From the NCBI GenBank assembly GCA_963751695.1, contig CAVVVP010000002.1, forward strand, positions 546,152 to 610,151: a stretch of 64,000 nucleotides of DNA. Reading direction: 5' to 3'. The stretch's first letter is position 1. Every line of letters starts with the position of its first letter. The position numbers and the translations under genes were made by a program. The notes beneath the pieces were generated by a model. It saw only the letters and a program-made list of their open reading frames with translations, was not told the origin of the DNA and searched no databases. This stretch comes from SZUA-22 sp963751695 (GTDB taxonomy: Bacteria > Bacteroidota > Ignavibacteria > Ignavibacteriales > Melioribacteraceae). Positions 25,084 to 34,204 of this stretch are shown piece after piece.

Positions 25084-26487
25084 ATGCAAAAGATATTTTA
25101 TTCAATTTTCGGAATTATATTGATCTCTCTCTTCTTTTTCGGAGGTTGCTCCGAGAAAAAAATTGAGGACGCGCCCACTGATCCTGACAATGCCTTAAAA
25201 GTCAATTCTTGCGAAGGATGTCACACCAACTATGATCATCTAAAAGCTAACTATACTCCTGATCCTCCAGCACCTCCAGGAGGTGGATGTGGAGGTGAAG
25301 CTCCACATTACGAACCATATGACCGAGTATACATGGGAGGTTCTGGTTATAACGAATTTAAAAATGATATTCACGGTAAACTTAGTTGTGTAACTTGTCA
25401 TAATGGTGTTGATGGTACTTCTGATAGAGAAATCGCTCACTCTGGCGATTTCACGAAAGAACCATCTCACATTGCAGATGAAAAATGTGCTTCATGTCAT
25501 CCGCAAATTGTTCAAAGAACTACTAATAGTATTCATGAGCAAGGCTGGGGACAAAAAATGATGCTCATTAAACGTGGTGGTTATGGTGAGGGTCCAGAAG
25601 ACTTTGAAAATTGCCCTGAAGATATGAAATCAGGATATAATCAGAATTGTTTCAAATGCCATGGAACATGTGGTGAATGTCACATCATCAGACCAAAAGC
25701 AATGGGCGGTGGTCTAACCAGTGGTCATAAGTTTATTAAAACACCAGACATGGTTAATGTTTGTGTTGGTTGTCATGTTAGTCGTGGAGGTCACGCATAT
25801 CTAGGTGTTGCTCCCGGAACAAAACCAGATGTTCACCTTACAAAACGCGGATTCACTTGTATGGACTGCCATTCAATGGATGAAGTTCATGGTGATGGAA
25901 AAGTATATGATACACGTTTCAAAGTTCCAACACAGCCAAAATGTGAGAATTGTCATAGCGGTCTGCAGAATCAGAACTCATATCATTCTACTCACATGAA
26001 AGATTTTAACTGCCAAACTTGTCACTCACAAGATTATAATAACTGCGGTAGCTGCCATATTGGAACAGAGGAAGGCGCAAGAATTCACTCTCATATGAAA
26101 TTCAAAATTGCTAATAACCCAATACCAGAAATAAGAGACTATGAATTGGCTACAGTTCGTCAATCACTTTCTGCTCCCGATAGTTGGGATCAATATGGTG
26201 TGCCTGTACTAGCTAACTTTGACGCCGTACCGACTTATAAATATACCACCCCTCACAATATATTAAGATGGACAGCAAGAACAGACACAACAGTTAAAGC
26301 AGGAGAAAATGATGACGTCTCCCATCCTGATTGTGCACAAGCTTGTCATATTGTCAAGCAGACAGATGGGACTTACAGAAACAAAGAATTCTATCTCTTC
26401 AATTCTGATCTTGAAGATTTTGAATTGAATGCAACCAAAGATATGGTGATGGACGGAAATCTACCAGGCTGGTGGAAAATAAATTAA
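25084..26487 (+). CDS. 11-heme lipoprotein cytochrome under sigma-54 control
   Basis: 467 residues with a lipoprotein signal (lipobox FGGC, Cys near 23), ten CXXCH sites and one CX3CH (CAQACH). After the first heme comes a Pro/Gly-rich stretch (PDPPAPPGGGCGG). The heme sites crowd between residues 40 and 335 and the last 120 residues hold only one. CFKCHGTCGECHIIRPKAMGGG and SGHKF resemble multiheme reductase-like cytochromes, but I cannot name a substrate. The sigma-54 promoter and double-rhodanese partner point to a conditional respiratory or sulfur-linked role. As a lipoprotein it may be exposed at the outer membrane. Confidence 0.88.
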   Translation: MQKIFYSIFGIILISLFFFGGCSEKKIEDAPTDPDNALKVNSCEGCHTNYDHLKANYTPDPPAPPGGGCGGEAPHYEPYDRVYMGGSGYNEFKNDIHGKLSCVTCHNGVDGTSDREIAHSGDFTKEPSHIADEKCASCHPQIVQRTTNSIHEQGWGQKMMLIKRGGYGEGPEDFENCPEDMKSGYNQNCFKCHGTCGECHIIRPKAMGGGLTSGHKFIKTPDMVNVCVGCHVSRGGHAYLGVAPGTKPDVHLTKRGFTCMDCHSMDEVHGDGKVYDTRFKVPTQPKCENCHSGLQNQNSYHSTHMKDFNCQTCHSQDYNNCGSCHIGTEEGARIHSHMKFKIANNPIPEIRDYELATVRQSLSAPDSWDQYGVPVLANFDAVPTYKYTTPHNILRWTARTDTTVKAGENDDVSHPDCAQACHIVKQTDGTYRNKEFYLFNSDLEDFELNATKDMVMDGNLPGWWKIN

Positions 26488-26553
26488 AATGAATTTATTC
26501 TTAATAAATAAAAGACTAACTAATTATCTATTTCTAAAAAAAGGAGAAATATT

Positions 26554-27534
26554 ATGAACCTAAGAAAATTGTATTATCTAATGCTAATAATCCCGTTGAT
26601 GTTCTTTTATACTGGATGTAGTGACGACAGCACAGATCCACCTGCTGCAGTTAATGAATCTGAAGTATTAGTAAAATACTTAGAAGAAAATGGTGATCCA
26701 GTTGCTGGATTCCCCAAAATGGTTAAAGCTTCAGATGTAAATGCAAATATATTGGCTGGTGGCACATGGACAATTATTGATATACGAGATGCCGACACAT
26801 ATGCTGATGGTCATATTACAGGTGCAGTAAACGTACCCGCTGGCGAAGTGTTAGATTATTATGAAACAAACAATCTTGAAACTAAAGAAAAAGTTGTAAT
26901 TACTTGTTTTTCTGGTCAATCCGCGGCGTGGGTAAACGGATTATTATGGACAGCTGGTAAAACTAACACATTTGACCTTAAATGGGGAATGTGCAGCTGG
27001 AATGAAGCTACTTCAGGTTCTTGGACTGGTGGCAATGTGAACAATTCGAGAGCAGCTCAATTTGTTACAACAGCAACTGCAAAACCAGCAGCTGGTGATC
27101 TTCCAAAATTAAGTACAGGTAAAACCAGTCCTGCAGAAATTCTAAGAGCTAGAGTAGAAGAAATCTTTGCAGAAGGATTTGGGGCTGCTGCTACAAGTAG
27201 TGATAATGTATATGCTGATCTATCAGGTCACTTTATTGTAAACTACTGGAGTGAAGCAGACTACAATTGGGGACATATAGATGGTGCAATGCAATATACT
27301 CCCAAAACATCTCTTAGTGTAGATGCAGATCTTAAAACTCTTGCTACAGATAAACCTGTAGCCGTTTATTGCTACACAGGTCAAACTTCTGCACATGTAG
27401 CAGCATATTTAAGAGTGCTAGGATATGATGCTAAAACAATTACATTTGGTGTTAATGGAATGTCTTATGACGAAATGCCAGGAACAAAATGGAATACAGA
27501 TACAGAAGTACATGAATACGAATTAGTGCAGTAA
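26554..27534 (+). CDS. Double rhodanese-domain lipoprotein
   Basis: 326 residues: lipoprotein signal (YTGC), then two rhodanese-like domains. The first (about 55-150) has IIDIRDADTYADGHITGAVN and the active-site loop CFSGQSA. The second (about 220-320) has GHIDGAMQ and CYTGQTSA. Both loops keep the catalytic Cys, so both may carry persulfide sulfur, unlike classical tandem rhodaneses where only the second does. It follows the 11-heme cytochrome by 66 bases with its own AAAGGAG ribosome site and probably shares the sigma-54 promoter. Linking periplasmic sulfane sulfur to the cytochrome is an inference. Confidence 0.88.
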   Translation: MNLRKLYYLMLIIPLMFFYTGCSDDSTDPPAAVNESEVLVKYLEENGDPVAGFPKMVKASDVNANILAGGTWTIIDIRDADTYADGHITGAVNVPAGEVLDYYETNNLETKEKVVITCFSGQSAAWVNGLLWTAGKTNTFDLKWGMCSWNEATSGSWTGGNVNNSRAAQFVTTATAKPAAGDLPKLSTGKTSPAEILRARVEEIFAEGFGAAATSSDNVYADLSGHFIVNYWSEADYNWGHIDGAMQYTPKTSLSVDADLKTLATDKPVAVYCYTGQTSAHVAAYLRVLGYDAKTITFGVNGMSYDEMPGTKWNTDTEVHEYELVQ

Positions 27535-27554
27535 TTAGTTATTATAAGTTAGTG

Positions 27555-27578
27555 TGGGTGGGGATTATTCCTCACCCA
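27555..27578 (+). terminator. Stem-loop after the rhodanese gene
   Basis: A 10-bp stem (TGGGTGGGGA / TCCTCACCCA, one G-U pair) with a 4-base loop. There is no T run after it, so it may be a weak terminator or an mRNA-stabilising hairpin before the TPR gene. Confidence 0.5.
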
Positions 27579-27624
27579 ACTATAAAATCTAATTTAATAT
27601 TAAGAGAAAGACGAAAGAAAAATT

Positions 27625-28071
27625 ATGAGTGAGATGTTAGGAAATCAATATTTTATGGCCCGCAACTATCTAAATGCTGAGAAAGAATTAGAGCCTGAAT
27701 ACTTGAAAGATTCTACAAATAAAGGAATCCGTAGAAAGCTTATAATTTGTTACACACAAACACGAAAATTTGAAAAAGCACTCGATATTTTTCACTCGCT
27801 TGTTAAAGAAGATGTTGCTTTTATTACATCTGCCGATAAGATTTTAGATGACTGTCCCTGCCCTGAATTATTAGATGACTTTAATCGGACCCACACTATT
27901 GAAGATAATTATGAATTCAATCTATCGCATGGAATGTTGTGGCTCTACTGTGAAGAGACCAAATCTGTAGACTATCTAAAATTAGCTTTAAAAGCAAATC
28001 CAGAGGATGAGAGACTTAAAGAATCTATTACAATTATCGAAGAACACATTAAAAATCTTTTAGCTAGTTAA
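27625..28071 (+). CDS. TPR-like small protein
   Basis: 148 residues, soluble, no signal peptide. Helical pairs such as YFMARNYLNAEKELEPEYLKD, ARKF-type EKALDIFHSLVKED and YLKLALKANPEDERLKESI fit two to three tetratricopeptide repeats. ILDDCPCPELLDDF contains a CPC pair. It would bind a partner protein, possibly the products of the genes before it, from which it is separated by 90 bases and a stem-loop. The function is not recognisable. Confidence 0.7.
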   Translation: MSEMLGNQYFMARNYLNAEKELEPEYLKDSTNKGIRRKLIICYTQTRKFEKALDIFHSLVKEDVAFITSADKILDDCPCPELLDDFNRTHTIEDNYEFNLSHGMLWLYCEETKSVDYLKLALKANPEDERLKESITIIEEHIKNLLAS

Positions 28072-28499
28072 AACCAATATTAGCTCTCTTAACCCTATCC
28101 AAACAATTAATAATCTATCTCATTTCAGCATCTAAAAAGAGAAAGTTAAATATGGACCAAAATCAGCATTTCAAGAATTTTTAAATCAGAATCTGCTTCC
28201 TGTATTTTATTAATTATTGTCACATCAGGAAAACACAAACTGATACTATAAGTAAAGCATTTAGCAAATCACTATATCAGAAAGTATTTTCTATAAAGTA
28301 GTTGCGCGACAATCTATTTAATTAATTCATTTATTTGTATTTTTATAATTGTGTAATTATGAGCAGCAGAATAAATATAATCGAAATAATTAAATACTTA
28401 GTTAGCTATCAAATTGTTAAATAATAAAAGACAAAAAAGACAAATTAAGTAAGAAAATGAAATTTTATCTTCCAAATAAAATTTATTAAGGGGATATAG
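28072..28499. other. Intergenic region upstream of the mrp operon
   Basis: 428 AT-rich bases without a credible gene. It should contain the mrp promoter. AAGGGGATATAG at 28488-28499 is the ribosome site for mrpA. I find no clear repeat, riboswitch or -24/-12 element. Confidence 0.5.
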
Positions 28500-30800
28500 A
28501 TGCTGATTGCTGCTCTTACAGGGTTTTTATATGTTTTTATTATCCCCCTTCTTACCAAATTACCTAAAAAATTTGTTGGATTTGCAACTTCTGCATTACC
28601 GCTTGGTATTTTCATTTTCTTTGCAACAAAATACAATTCTATTACAGATGGCGAAGTATTAAAAGAGTCCTACAAGTGGATTCCATCTCTTGGAATAAAT
28701 CTTTCATTTTTTCTAGATGGCTTAAGTTTAACATTTGCACTAATTATAAGCTTAGTGGGTTTTGTGGTTTTTCTATATGCGGGCAGTTATATGGAAGGTC
28801 ACAAATTTATAACTCGCTTCTATGTTTATATCACAATATTTATGTCTTCAATGATCGGACTTGTAACCTCCGATAACTTATTGACGATGTTTGTATTTTG
28901 GGAATTAACAAGTATAAGCTCTTACTTACTTATTGGTTTTAATCACGATAAAGAACGATCAAGATTTTCTGCTTTACAAGCATTACTTATTACTGGCGGA
29001 GGCGGTTTATCACTTTTAGCTGGAGTAATAATTTTAGCCAATATTTCCGGGAGCTGGTCAATTTCCGGTCTAGCAAATTTGAATGACTTAATTACAAATC
29101 ATTCACTATATCCTGCTGCGACAGTACTTATTTTAATTGGTGCGTTTACCAAATCAGCGCAATTCCCGTTTCATTTTTGGCTGCCAAATGCAATGGAAGC
29201 ACCAACACCTGTAAGTGCTTATCTTCACTCGGCCACAATGGTTAAAGCTGGAATTTACCTAATGGCTAGAATGAATCCATCGATGGGCGGTACTGATTTA
29301 TGGCAGAATACCATTTTAATTGTTGGAACTGTCACAATGGTATTTACTGCTATGTTAGCATTAAAGCAGACAGATCTGAAAAAATTATTAGCATATTCAA
29401 CTTTAAGTGTTCTCGGTACATTAACAATGCTAATTGGAATAGGAAGCGATCTTGCAATTAAAGCCTTTATGATTTACCTAATTGCCCACTCGCTTTATAA
29501 AGGCACCTTATTCTTGGTGGTTGGTATAATTGATCATGAAACTGGGACGCGAGAAATTACTAGTTTAGGCGGACTTAGAAAGTTAATGCCAATTACAACA
29601 ACTATTGCAATACTTGCCTCACTTTCAAAAATGGGAATAGTACCATTAATTGGTTTTGTCGGTAAAGAGACTGTTTATGCCTCAGTGCTTGAATTTACAA
29701 CATTCGGATCTTATTTAATTATACTTGCAATATTAGCCAATGTATTTATTGTATATATAACAATAGCTGTTGGCTTCAAACCTTTTATTGGTAGAGAATT
29801 GGCAACTCCAAAACATCCTCATGAAGCACCCTTCAAAATGTGGTTTGGTCCCATGATTCTGGCATTGACTGGGATGGTACTCGGTATTTTTTCCTCTTTT
29901 ATTATAAATAAGCTAATCAACAATACTGAGCTCGGTATTATTAACGAGAGATTAAATATTCCAGTAAAACTTTGGCATGGATTTAATCTTGAATTAGGCC
30001 TTAGCATTCTGACCGTTCTCCTGGGTATACTCGTCTATTGGAAAAGAAATTTATTTATTAATATTATTTTCTCACTCTCATTTCCAAAATTATTTAAACC
30101 ATCATATTATTATGAGCTACTTTTAAATGGGACTTTGGGATTTGCAAAATCTCAGACTAAGATTTTGCAAAATGGCTATCTTCGATATTATGTAATCACA
30201 ATAGTTTTAACTACAATTTCGCTTGCCGGCTATACTCTTTTATCTGTGAGAAGTATTTCTGATATTAGAATCAGCTTTGATCCAACTTTTCCTGAAATTG
30301 TAATTGGATTTTTGATTATTGCTGCATCAATTTTTGCCGTTCACACAAAATCAAGATTAACTGCAATAGTTTCTGTTGGTGTTGTAGGTTATTCAGTAGC
30401 ACTAATTTTTATTATGTATAGTGCCCCGGATTTAGCAATGACTCAATTTGCAATTGAAACATTAACAGTGATTCTTTTTGTTCTAATTATTTACAAATTA
30501 CCAAAATATGTAAAGTTTACAAGTACAGGCGGAAGGATTAGAGATTTAGTTTTTGCAAGTCTGAGCGGTTTACTGCTTAGTCTAATAACTCTTTTTGTTA
30601 TATCCGATCCAATGACTTCAGAATTAAGGAATTATTTTGCAGAAAATAGTCTGCCGATTGGTAAAGGAAAAAATATTGTAAATGTAATATTGGTTGATTT
30701 TAGGGCGCTTGATACGATGGGAGAAATTGCAGTTTTAGCAATTGCCGCTATTGGTGTTTTTGCTCTGCTGAAATTTAAAAAACAGGAAGGTGCGGAATGA
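28500..30800 (+). CDS. mrpA: Na+/H+ antiporter subunit A
   Basis: 766 residues and about 20 membrane segments. Residues about 1-480 are the NuoL-like antiporter domain with the lysine/glutamate segments (FWELTSISSYLLIGF, FHFWLPNAMEAPTPVSAYLHSATMVKAG). The C-terminus holds the extra MrpA helices and the DUF4040-type domain (SAPDLAMTQFAIETLTVILFV-like region). Part of the seven-subunit Mrp complex that exports Na+ for protons. Stop overlaps mrpB by 4 bases. Confidence 0.96.
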   Translation: MLIAALTGFLYVFIIPLLTKLPKKFVGFATSALPLGIFIFFATKYNSITDGEVLKESYKWIPSLGINLSFFLDGLSLTFALIISLVGFVVFLYAGSYMEGHKFITRFYVYITIFMSSMIGLVTSDNLLTMFVFWELTSISSYLLIGFNHDKERSRFSALQALLITGGGGLSLLAGVIILANISGSWSISGLANLNDLITNHSLYPAATVLILIGAFTKSAQFPFHFWLPNAMEAPTPVSAYLHSATMVKAGIYLMARMNPSMGGTDLWQNTILIVGTVTMVFTAMLALKQTDLKKLLAYSTLSVLGTLTMLIGIGSDLAIKAFMIYLIAHSLYKGTLFLVVGIIDHETGTREITSLGGLRKLMPITTTIAILASLSKMGIVPLIGFVGKETVYASVLEFTTFGSYLIILAILANVFIVYITIAVGFKPFIGRELATPKHPHEAPFKMWFGPMILALTGMVLGIFSSFIINKLINNTELGIINERLNIPVKLWHGFNLELGLSILTVLLGILVYWKRNLFINIIFSLSFPKLFKPSYYYELLLNGTLGFAKSQTKILQNGYLRYYVITIVLTTISLAGYTLLSVRSISDIRISFDPTFPEIVIGFLIIAASIFAVHTKSRLTAIVSVGVVGYSVALIFIMYSAPDLAMTQFAIETLTVILFVLIIYKLPKYVKFTSTGGRIRDLVFASLSGLLLSLITLFVISDPMTSELRNYFAENSLPIGKGKNIVNVILVDFRALDTMGEIAVLAIAAIGVFALLKFKKQEGAE

Positions 30801-31213
30801 AAAATTCGCTAATTCTTATTACCATTGTAAAATATATCCTTCCTTTGCTGCTAATCTTTTCATTCTTTTTACTTTTAAGAGGTCACAATGAGCCAGGCGG
30901 CGGCTTTTCAGGAGGACTTGTTGCCGCTGCAGCATATGCACTATATGCTATTGCAAATGGTGTTTCAGAAGCTGAAAAGCTTCTCAGAATGGACCCATTA
31001 AAAATTATTTCTATAGGATTATTAATTGCATTATTTAGTGGAATATATCCACTATTATTAGGGAAAAGCTTCATGACTGGCGTTTGGCTCGAATATACTA
31101 TCCCAGTAATTGGGAAACTTGGGACACCACTGATCTTCGATATTGGTGTTTACATCTTAGTTTTAGGCATTACTGTAAAAATTATTTTTTCATTAGCCGA
31201 ATTGGAAGAATAA
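30797..31213 (+). CDS. mrpB: Na+/H+ antiporter subunit B
   Basis: 138 residues, four membrane segments, and the MnhB signature GHNEPGGGFSGGLVAAAAYALY in positions 29-50. Overlaps mrpA by 4 bases and mrpC by one base (TAATG). Confidence 0.95.
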   Translation: MKNSLILITIVKYILPLLLIFSFFLLLRGHNEPGGGFSGGLVAAAAYALYAIANGVSEAEKLLRMDPLKIISIGLLIALFSGIYPLLLGKSFMTGVWLEYTIPVIGKLGTPLIFDIGVYILVLGITVKIIFSLAELEE

Positions 31214-31566
31214 TGACACTTATTTTAGTCATAGTAATTGGTGTACTCTACGCTACCGGATTATATATGATAATGCGGAGAAGTTTTGTAAAAGTAATAA
31301 TTGGTCTTATATTTTTGGGTCATGCTGCTAATTTACTCATCTTTACTGTTGGTAGAATTACTAAGGGTGTCCCTTCATTCATTAAAATAGATGGTACAAT
31401 TGCTGAAAACTTTGCGGACCCATTGCCTCAGGCATTAATATTGACTGCTATTGTAATTGGTTTTGGTGTTCAAGCTTTTGCAATTGTTTTATTCAAAAGA
31501 GTATACCAGACTGCTGGAACCGATGACTTGGATAAACTTAAATCCACTGATGAGATGAAAAACTAA
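31213..31566 (+). CDS. mrpC: Na+/H+ antiporter subunit C
   Basis: 117 residues with three membrane segments, NuoK-like. GHAANLLIFTVG and DPLPQALILTAIVIGFGVQA are the MnhC/NuoK motifs. I place the start at the ATG in TAATG at 31213. The frame is open further upstream, inside mrpB, but that extension is not family-like. Confidence 0.94.
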   Translation: MTLILVIVIGVLYATGLYMIMRRSFVKVIIGLIFLGHAANLLIFTVGRITKGVPSFIKIDGTIAENFADPLPQALILTAIVIGFGVQAFAIVLFKRVYQTAGTDDLDKLKSTDEMKN

Positions 31567-33059
31567 TGCTGCTTGCACTTCCAATTATATCGCCATTTTT
31601 CTTTGCAATAGTAATGCTGTTTTTCTGGAAGAATTTTAAAGCTCATCGTTTGTTAAATTTAATTTCTTCTGTTGCTTCTTTAGTTATTGCTTCATTTCTT
31701 ATATCAGATGTGATGAGTTATGGGATTCAATCATATCAAGTAGGTAGTTGGGAAGCTCCATTTGGAATTACATTAGTCTCTGATTTATTAAGTGCGATAA
31801 TGGTCGTAATTACTTCAATTATTGGATTTACTACAGCAATTTATTCTTTAGCAACAATAGATACAGATAGAGAGAAGTTCGGATACTATCCATTGCTTCA
31901 AACCTTATTAATGGGGATAAATGGTGCATTTCTAACTGGAGATATTTTCAATCTATATGTCTGGTTCGAGGTAATGTTAATAAGTTCCTTTGTACTCTTG
32001 GCCTTAGGTGGAAAGCGTGAACAACTTGAGGGAGCAATTAAATATGTCACTTTAAATTTACTCTCATCAGCACTATTTTTAGCCGGTATTGGAATTTTAT
32101 ATGGTCTTGCGGGAACATTAAATATGGCTGACCTCGCAAGGAAGTTACCTTTAATTAACACTCCTGAAATGACCACTGTTGTAAGTATTTTATTTCTCAT
32201 TGCATTCGGAATTAAGTCTGCTGTATTTCCTCTCTTCTTTTGGCTTCCATCATCCTATCATACACCTCCAGCAGCTGTCTCTGCAATTTTTGCGGGTTTA
32301 CTTACTAAGGTTGGAGTATACGCATTAATGAGGGTGTTCACTTTAATTTTTATAAATAACACTGATTTTACCCATACAATTATTTTGATAATCGCTGGTT
32401 TTACTATGTTAACCGGCGTACTTGGTGCAGCAGCTCAAATGGATTTTAGAAAGATACTCTCATTTCACATTATTAGTCAGATTGGATATATGATAATGGG
32501 TTTAGGACTGTATTCACCGTTAGCCATAGCTGGAGGAATTTTTTATATCATTCATCATATTATTGTCAAAACAAATTTATTTTTTGTCAGCGGTGTAGTT
32601 AACAAAATGAGGAATACTTATCAGCTTAAACAGCTTGGCGGGCTTTATAAATTATACCCTTTGCTTGGATTGCTCTTTTTAATACCTGCACTTTCTCTTG
32701 CTGGTATTCCACCATTAAGCGGTTTTTGGGCTAAGTTTACTGTTGTTAAAGCCGGTATCGATCTTGGAGAATATTCCATTGTTGCAGTTTCATTAGTCGT
32801 TGGTTTATTAACATTATTTTCAATGACAAAAATTTGGAACGAAGTGTTTTGGAAAGATGAACCGAATCAAGAAAGTATTATTGAGGAACAGACTAGCTTT
32901 CAAAAAGTATTCTTGTTTCTACCAGTAATTATCCTAGCAATTATTACAATAACAATTGGTCTAAATGTTGAACCGTTTTTTGAAATTGCAGAGAAAGCTT
33001 CATCACAGTTGTTAAATCAATCAGAATATATTAACGCTGTCTTGGGAAACATAAAATGA
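31566..33059 (+). CDS. mrpD: Na+/H+ antiporter subunit D
   Basis: 497 residues, about 14 membrane segments, NuoN/NuoM-like. It keeps the proton-channel residues in YVWFEVMLISSFVLLALGG and in FWLPSSYHTPPAAVSAIFAGLLTKVGVYA. Start overlaps the mrpC stop (TAATG), end overlaps mrpE by 4 bases. Confidence 0.95.
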   Translation: MLLALPIISPFFFAIVMLFFWKNFKAHRLLNLISSVASLVIASFLISDVMSYGIQSYQVGSWEAPFGITLVSDLLSAIMVVITSIIGFTTAIYSLATIDTDREKFGYYPLLQTLLMGINGAFLTGDIFNLYVWFEVMLISSFVLLALGGKREQLEGAIKYVTLNLLSSALFLAGIGILYGLAGTLNMADLARKLPLINTPEMTTVVSILFLIAFGIKSAVFPLFFWLPSSYHTPPAAVSAIFAGLLTKVGVYALMRVFTLIFINNTDFTHTIILIIAGFTMLTGVLGAAAQMDFRKILSFHIISQIGYMIMGLGLYSPLAIAGGIFYIIHHIIVKTNLFFVSGVVNKMRNTYQLKQLGGLYKLYPLLGLLFLIPALSLAGIPPLSGFWAKFTVVKAGIDLGEYSIVAVSLVVGLLTLFSMTKIWNEVFWKDEPNQESIIEEQTSFQKVFLFLPVIILAIITITIGLNVEPFFEIAEKASSQLLNQSEYINAVLGNIK

Positions 33060-33529
33060 ATCAATTACTACTAAATATTTTACTTGCACTTGCCTGGATG
33101 TTTTTATCGGGTGACCTAAATTTCATAAATTTTATTGAGGGATTTTTAATTGGCTTTATAATTCTATGGATTAGTAAACATGCTTCCGATAGCCAAGATT
33201 ATTTCAAAAAGATTCCTAGAATAATTGGATTTGTTTTTTATTTCTTCTACGAACTCTTTGTAGCAAATTTAAAAGTCGCATATGATATAATTACACCCAA
33301 GCATAGAATGGAACCATCTATTATTGCTATACCTCTTACGGTCGATAAAGATTTTGAAATTACTATTCTTGCTAATTTAATCACTCTAACTCCCGGCACT
33401 TTAAGTTTGGATGTAAGTACTAATAAGAAAGTTCTATATGTTCATTCAATGTATGTTTCAGATCCAAAAGAATTTATTGATTCAATAAAAACTGGTTTTG
33501 AACAAAAATTATTGGAGATAACAAGGTAA
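33056..33529 (+). CDS. mrpE: Na+/H+ antiporter subunit E
   Basis: 157 residues with two N-terminal membrane spans and a soluble end. NLITLTPGTLSLDVS is the MnhE signature. Required for assembly in known Mrp complexes. One-base overlap with mrpF. Confidence 0.95.
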   Translation: MNQLLLNILLALAWMFLSGDLNFINFIEGFLIGFIILWISKHASDSQDYFKKIPRIIGFVFYFFYELFVANLKVAYDIITPKHRMEPSIIAIPLTVDKDFEITILANLITLTPGTLSLDVSTNKKVLYVHSMYVSDPKEFIDSIKTGFEQKLLEITR

Positions 33530-33798
33530 TGTTTGAAATAGTTTTAACATATATAGTAATGCCAATTCTTTCATTATCCATACTTTTAGTATTCTTAAGA
33601 TTGTTGAAAGGACCAACTATTGAAGATAGAATAGTCGCTTTTGATATATTAACATCCATCGCAATTGCATTCCTTTCTGTATATGCTTTAGTAACTAGTG
33701 AGACCACAATAATTGACATTGGAATTATTTTAGCACTTCTTGCTTTTTTAGGAACAGTCGCCTTTGCCTATTATCTTGAAAGGAGAACAAGGAGATGA
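33529..33798 (+). CDS. mrpF: Na+/H+ antiporter subunit F
   Basis: 89 residues, three membrane segments, with GPTIEDRIVAFDILTSIAI, the usual MnhF motif. Overlaps mrpG by 4 bases. Confidence 0.94.
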   Translation: MFEIVLTYIVMPILSLSILLVFLRLLKGPTIEDRIVAFDILTSIAIAFLSVYALVTSETTIIDIGIILALLAFLGTVAFAYYLERRTRR

Positions 33799-34142
33799 AA
33801 GAAATTATTAGTATAGTTTGCATAATCACCGGCTCTATTTTTATTTTTATTTCTGCAATCGGTCTACTTAGAATGCCTGATTTGTACATGCGAATGTCAG
33901 CGACAACTAAAGCTGCCACTTTAGGAGTCGGGTTTGTATTATTTGGCACTGCAATTCATTTTTGGGAAATTGGGATTATAAGTCGTGCAATAATAATCTT
34001 TTCCTTCTTGTTATTGACTGCACCAGTTGCAGCACATATGATTGGAAGAGCAGCTTACTTTGATGGAGTTCCACTATGGAAAGGAACTAAAATCGATGAG
34101 CTGAAAGGTAAATATGATGAAGATACACATGAATTGAAATAA
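33795..34142 (+). CDS. mrpG: Na+/H+ antiporter subunit G
   Basis: 115 residues, three membrane segments. GLLRMPDLYMRMSATTKAAT and PVAAHMIGRAAY are MnhG signatures. Last of the seven genes and convergent with the exported nuclease-like gene 62 bases on. Confidence 0.95.
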   Translation: MKEIISIVCIITGSIFIFISAIGLLRMPDLYMRMSATTKAATLGVGFVLFGTAIHFWEIGIISRAIIIFSFLLLTAPVAAHMIGRAAYFDGVPLWKGTKIDELKGKYDEDTHELK

Positions 34143-34204
34143 TGATTCTAGTATTGCTACTCTGAACTGTCCTCCCCAGAAGTAATATTCATTAGTTTAT
34201 TGAA

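Noticed and set aside
31084..31212. Upstream extension of mrpC
   Set aside because: It lies within mrpB and has no similarity to MnhC; TAATG coupling at 31213 is typical.
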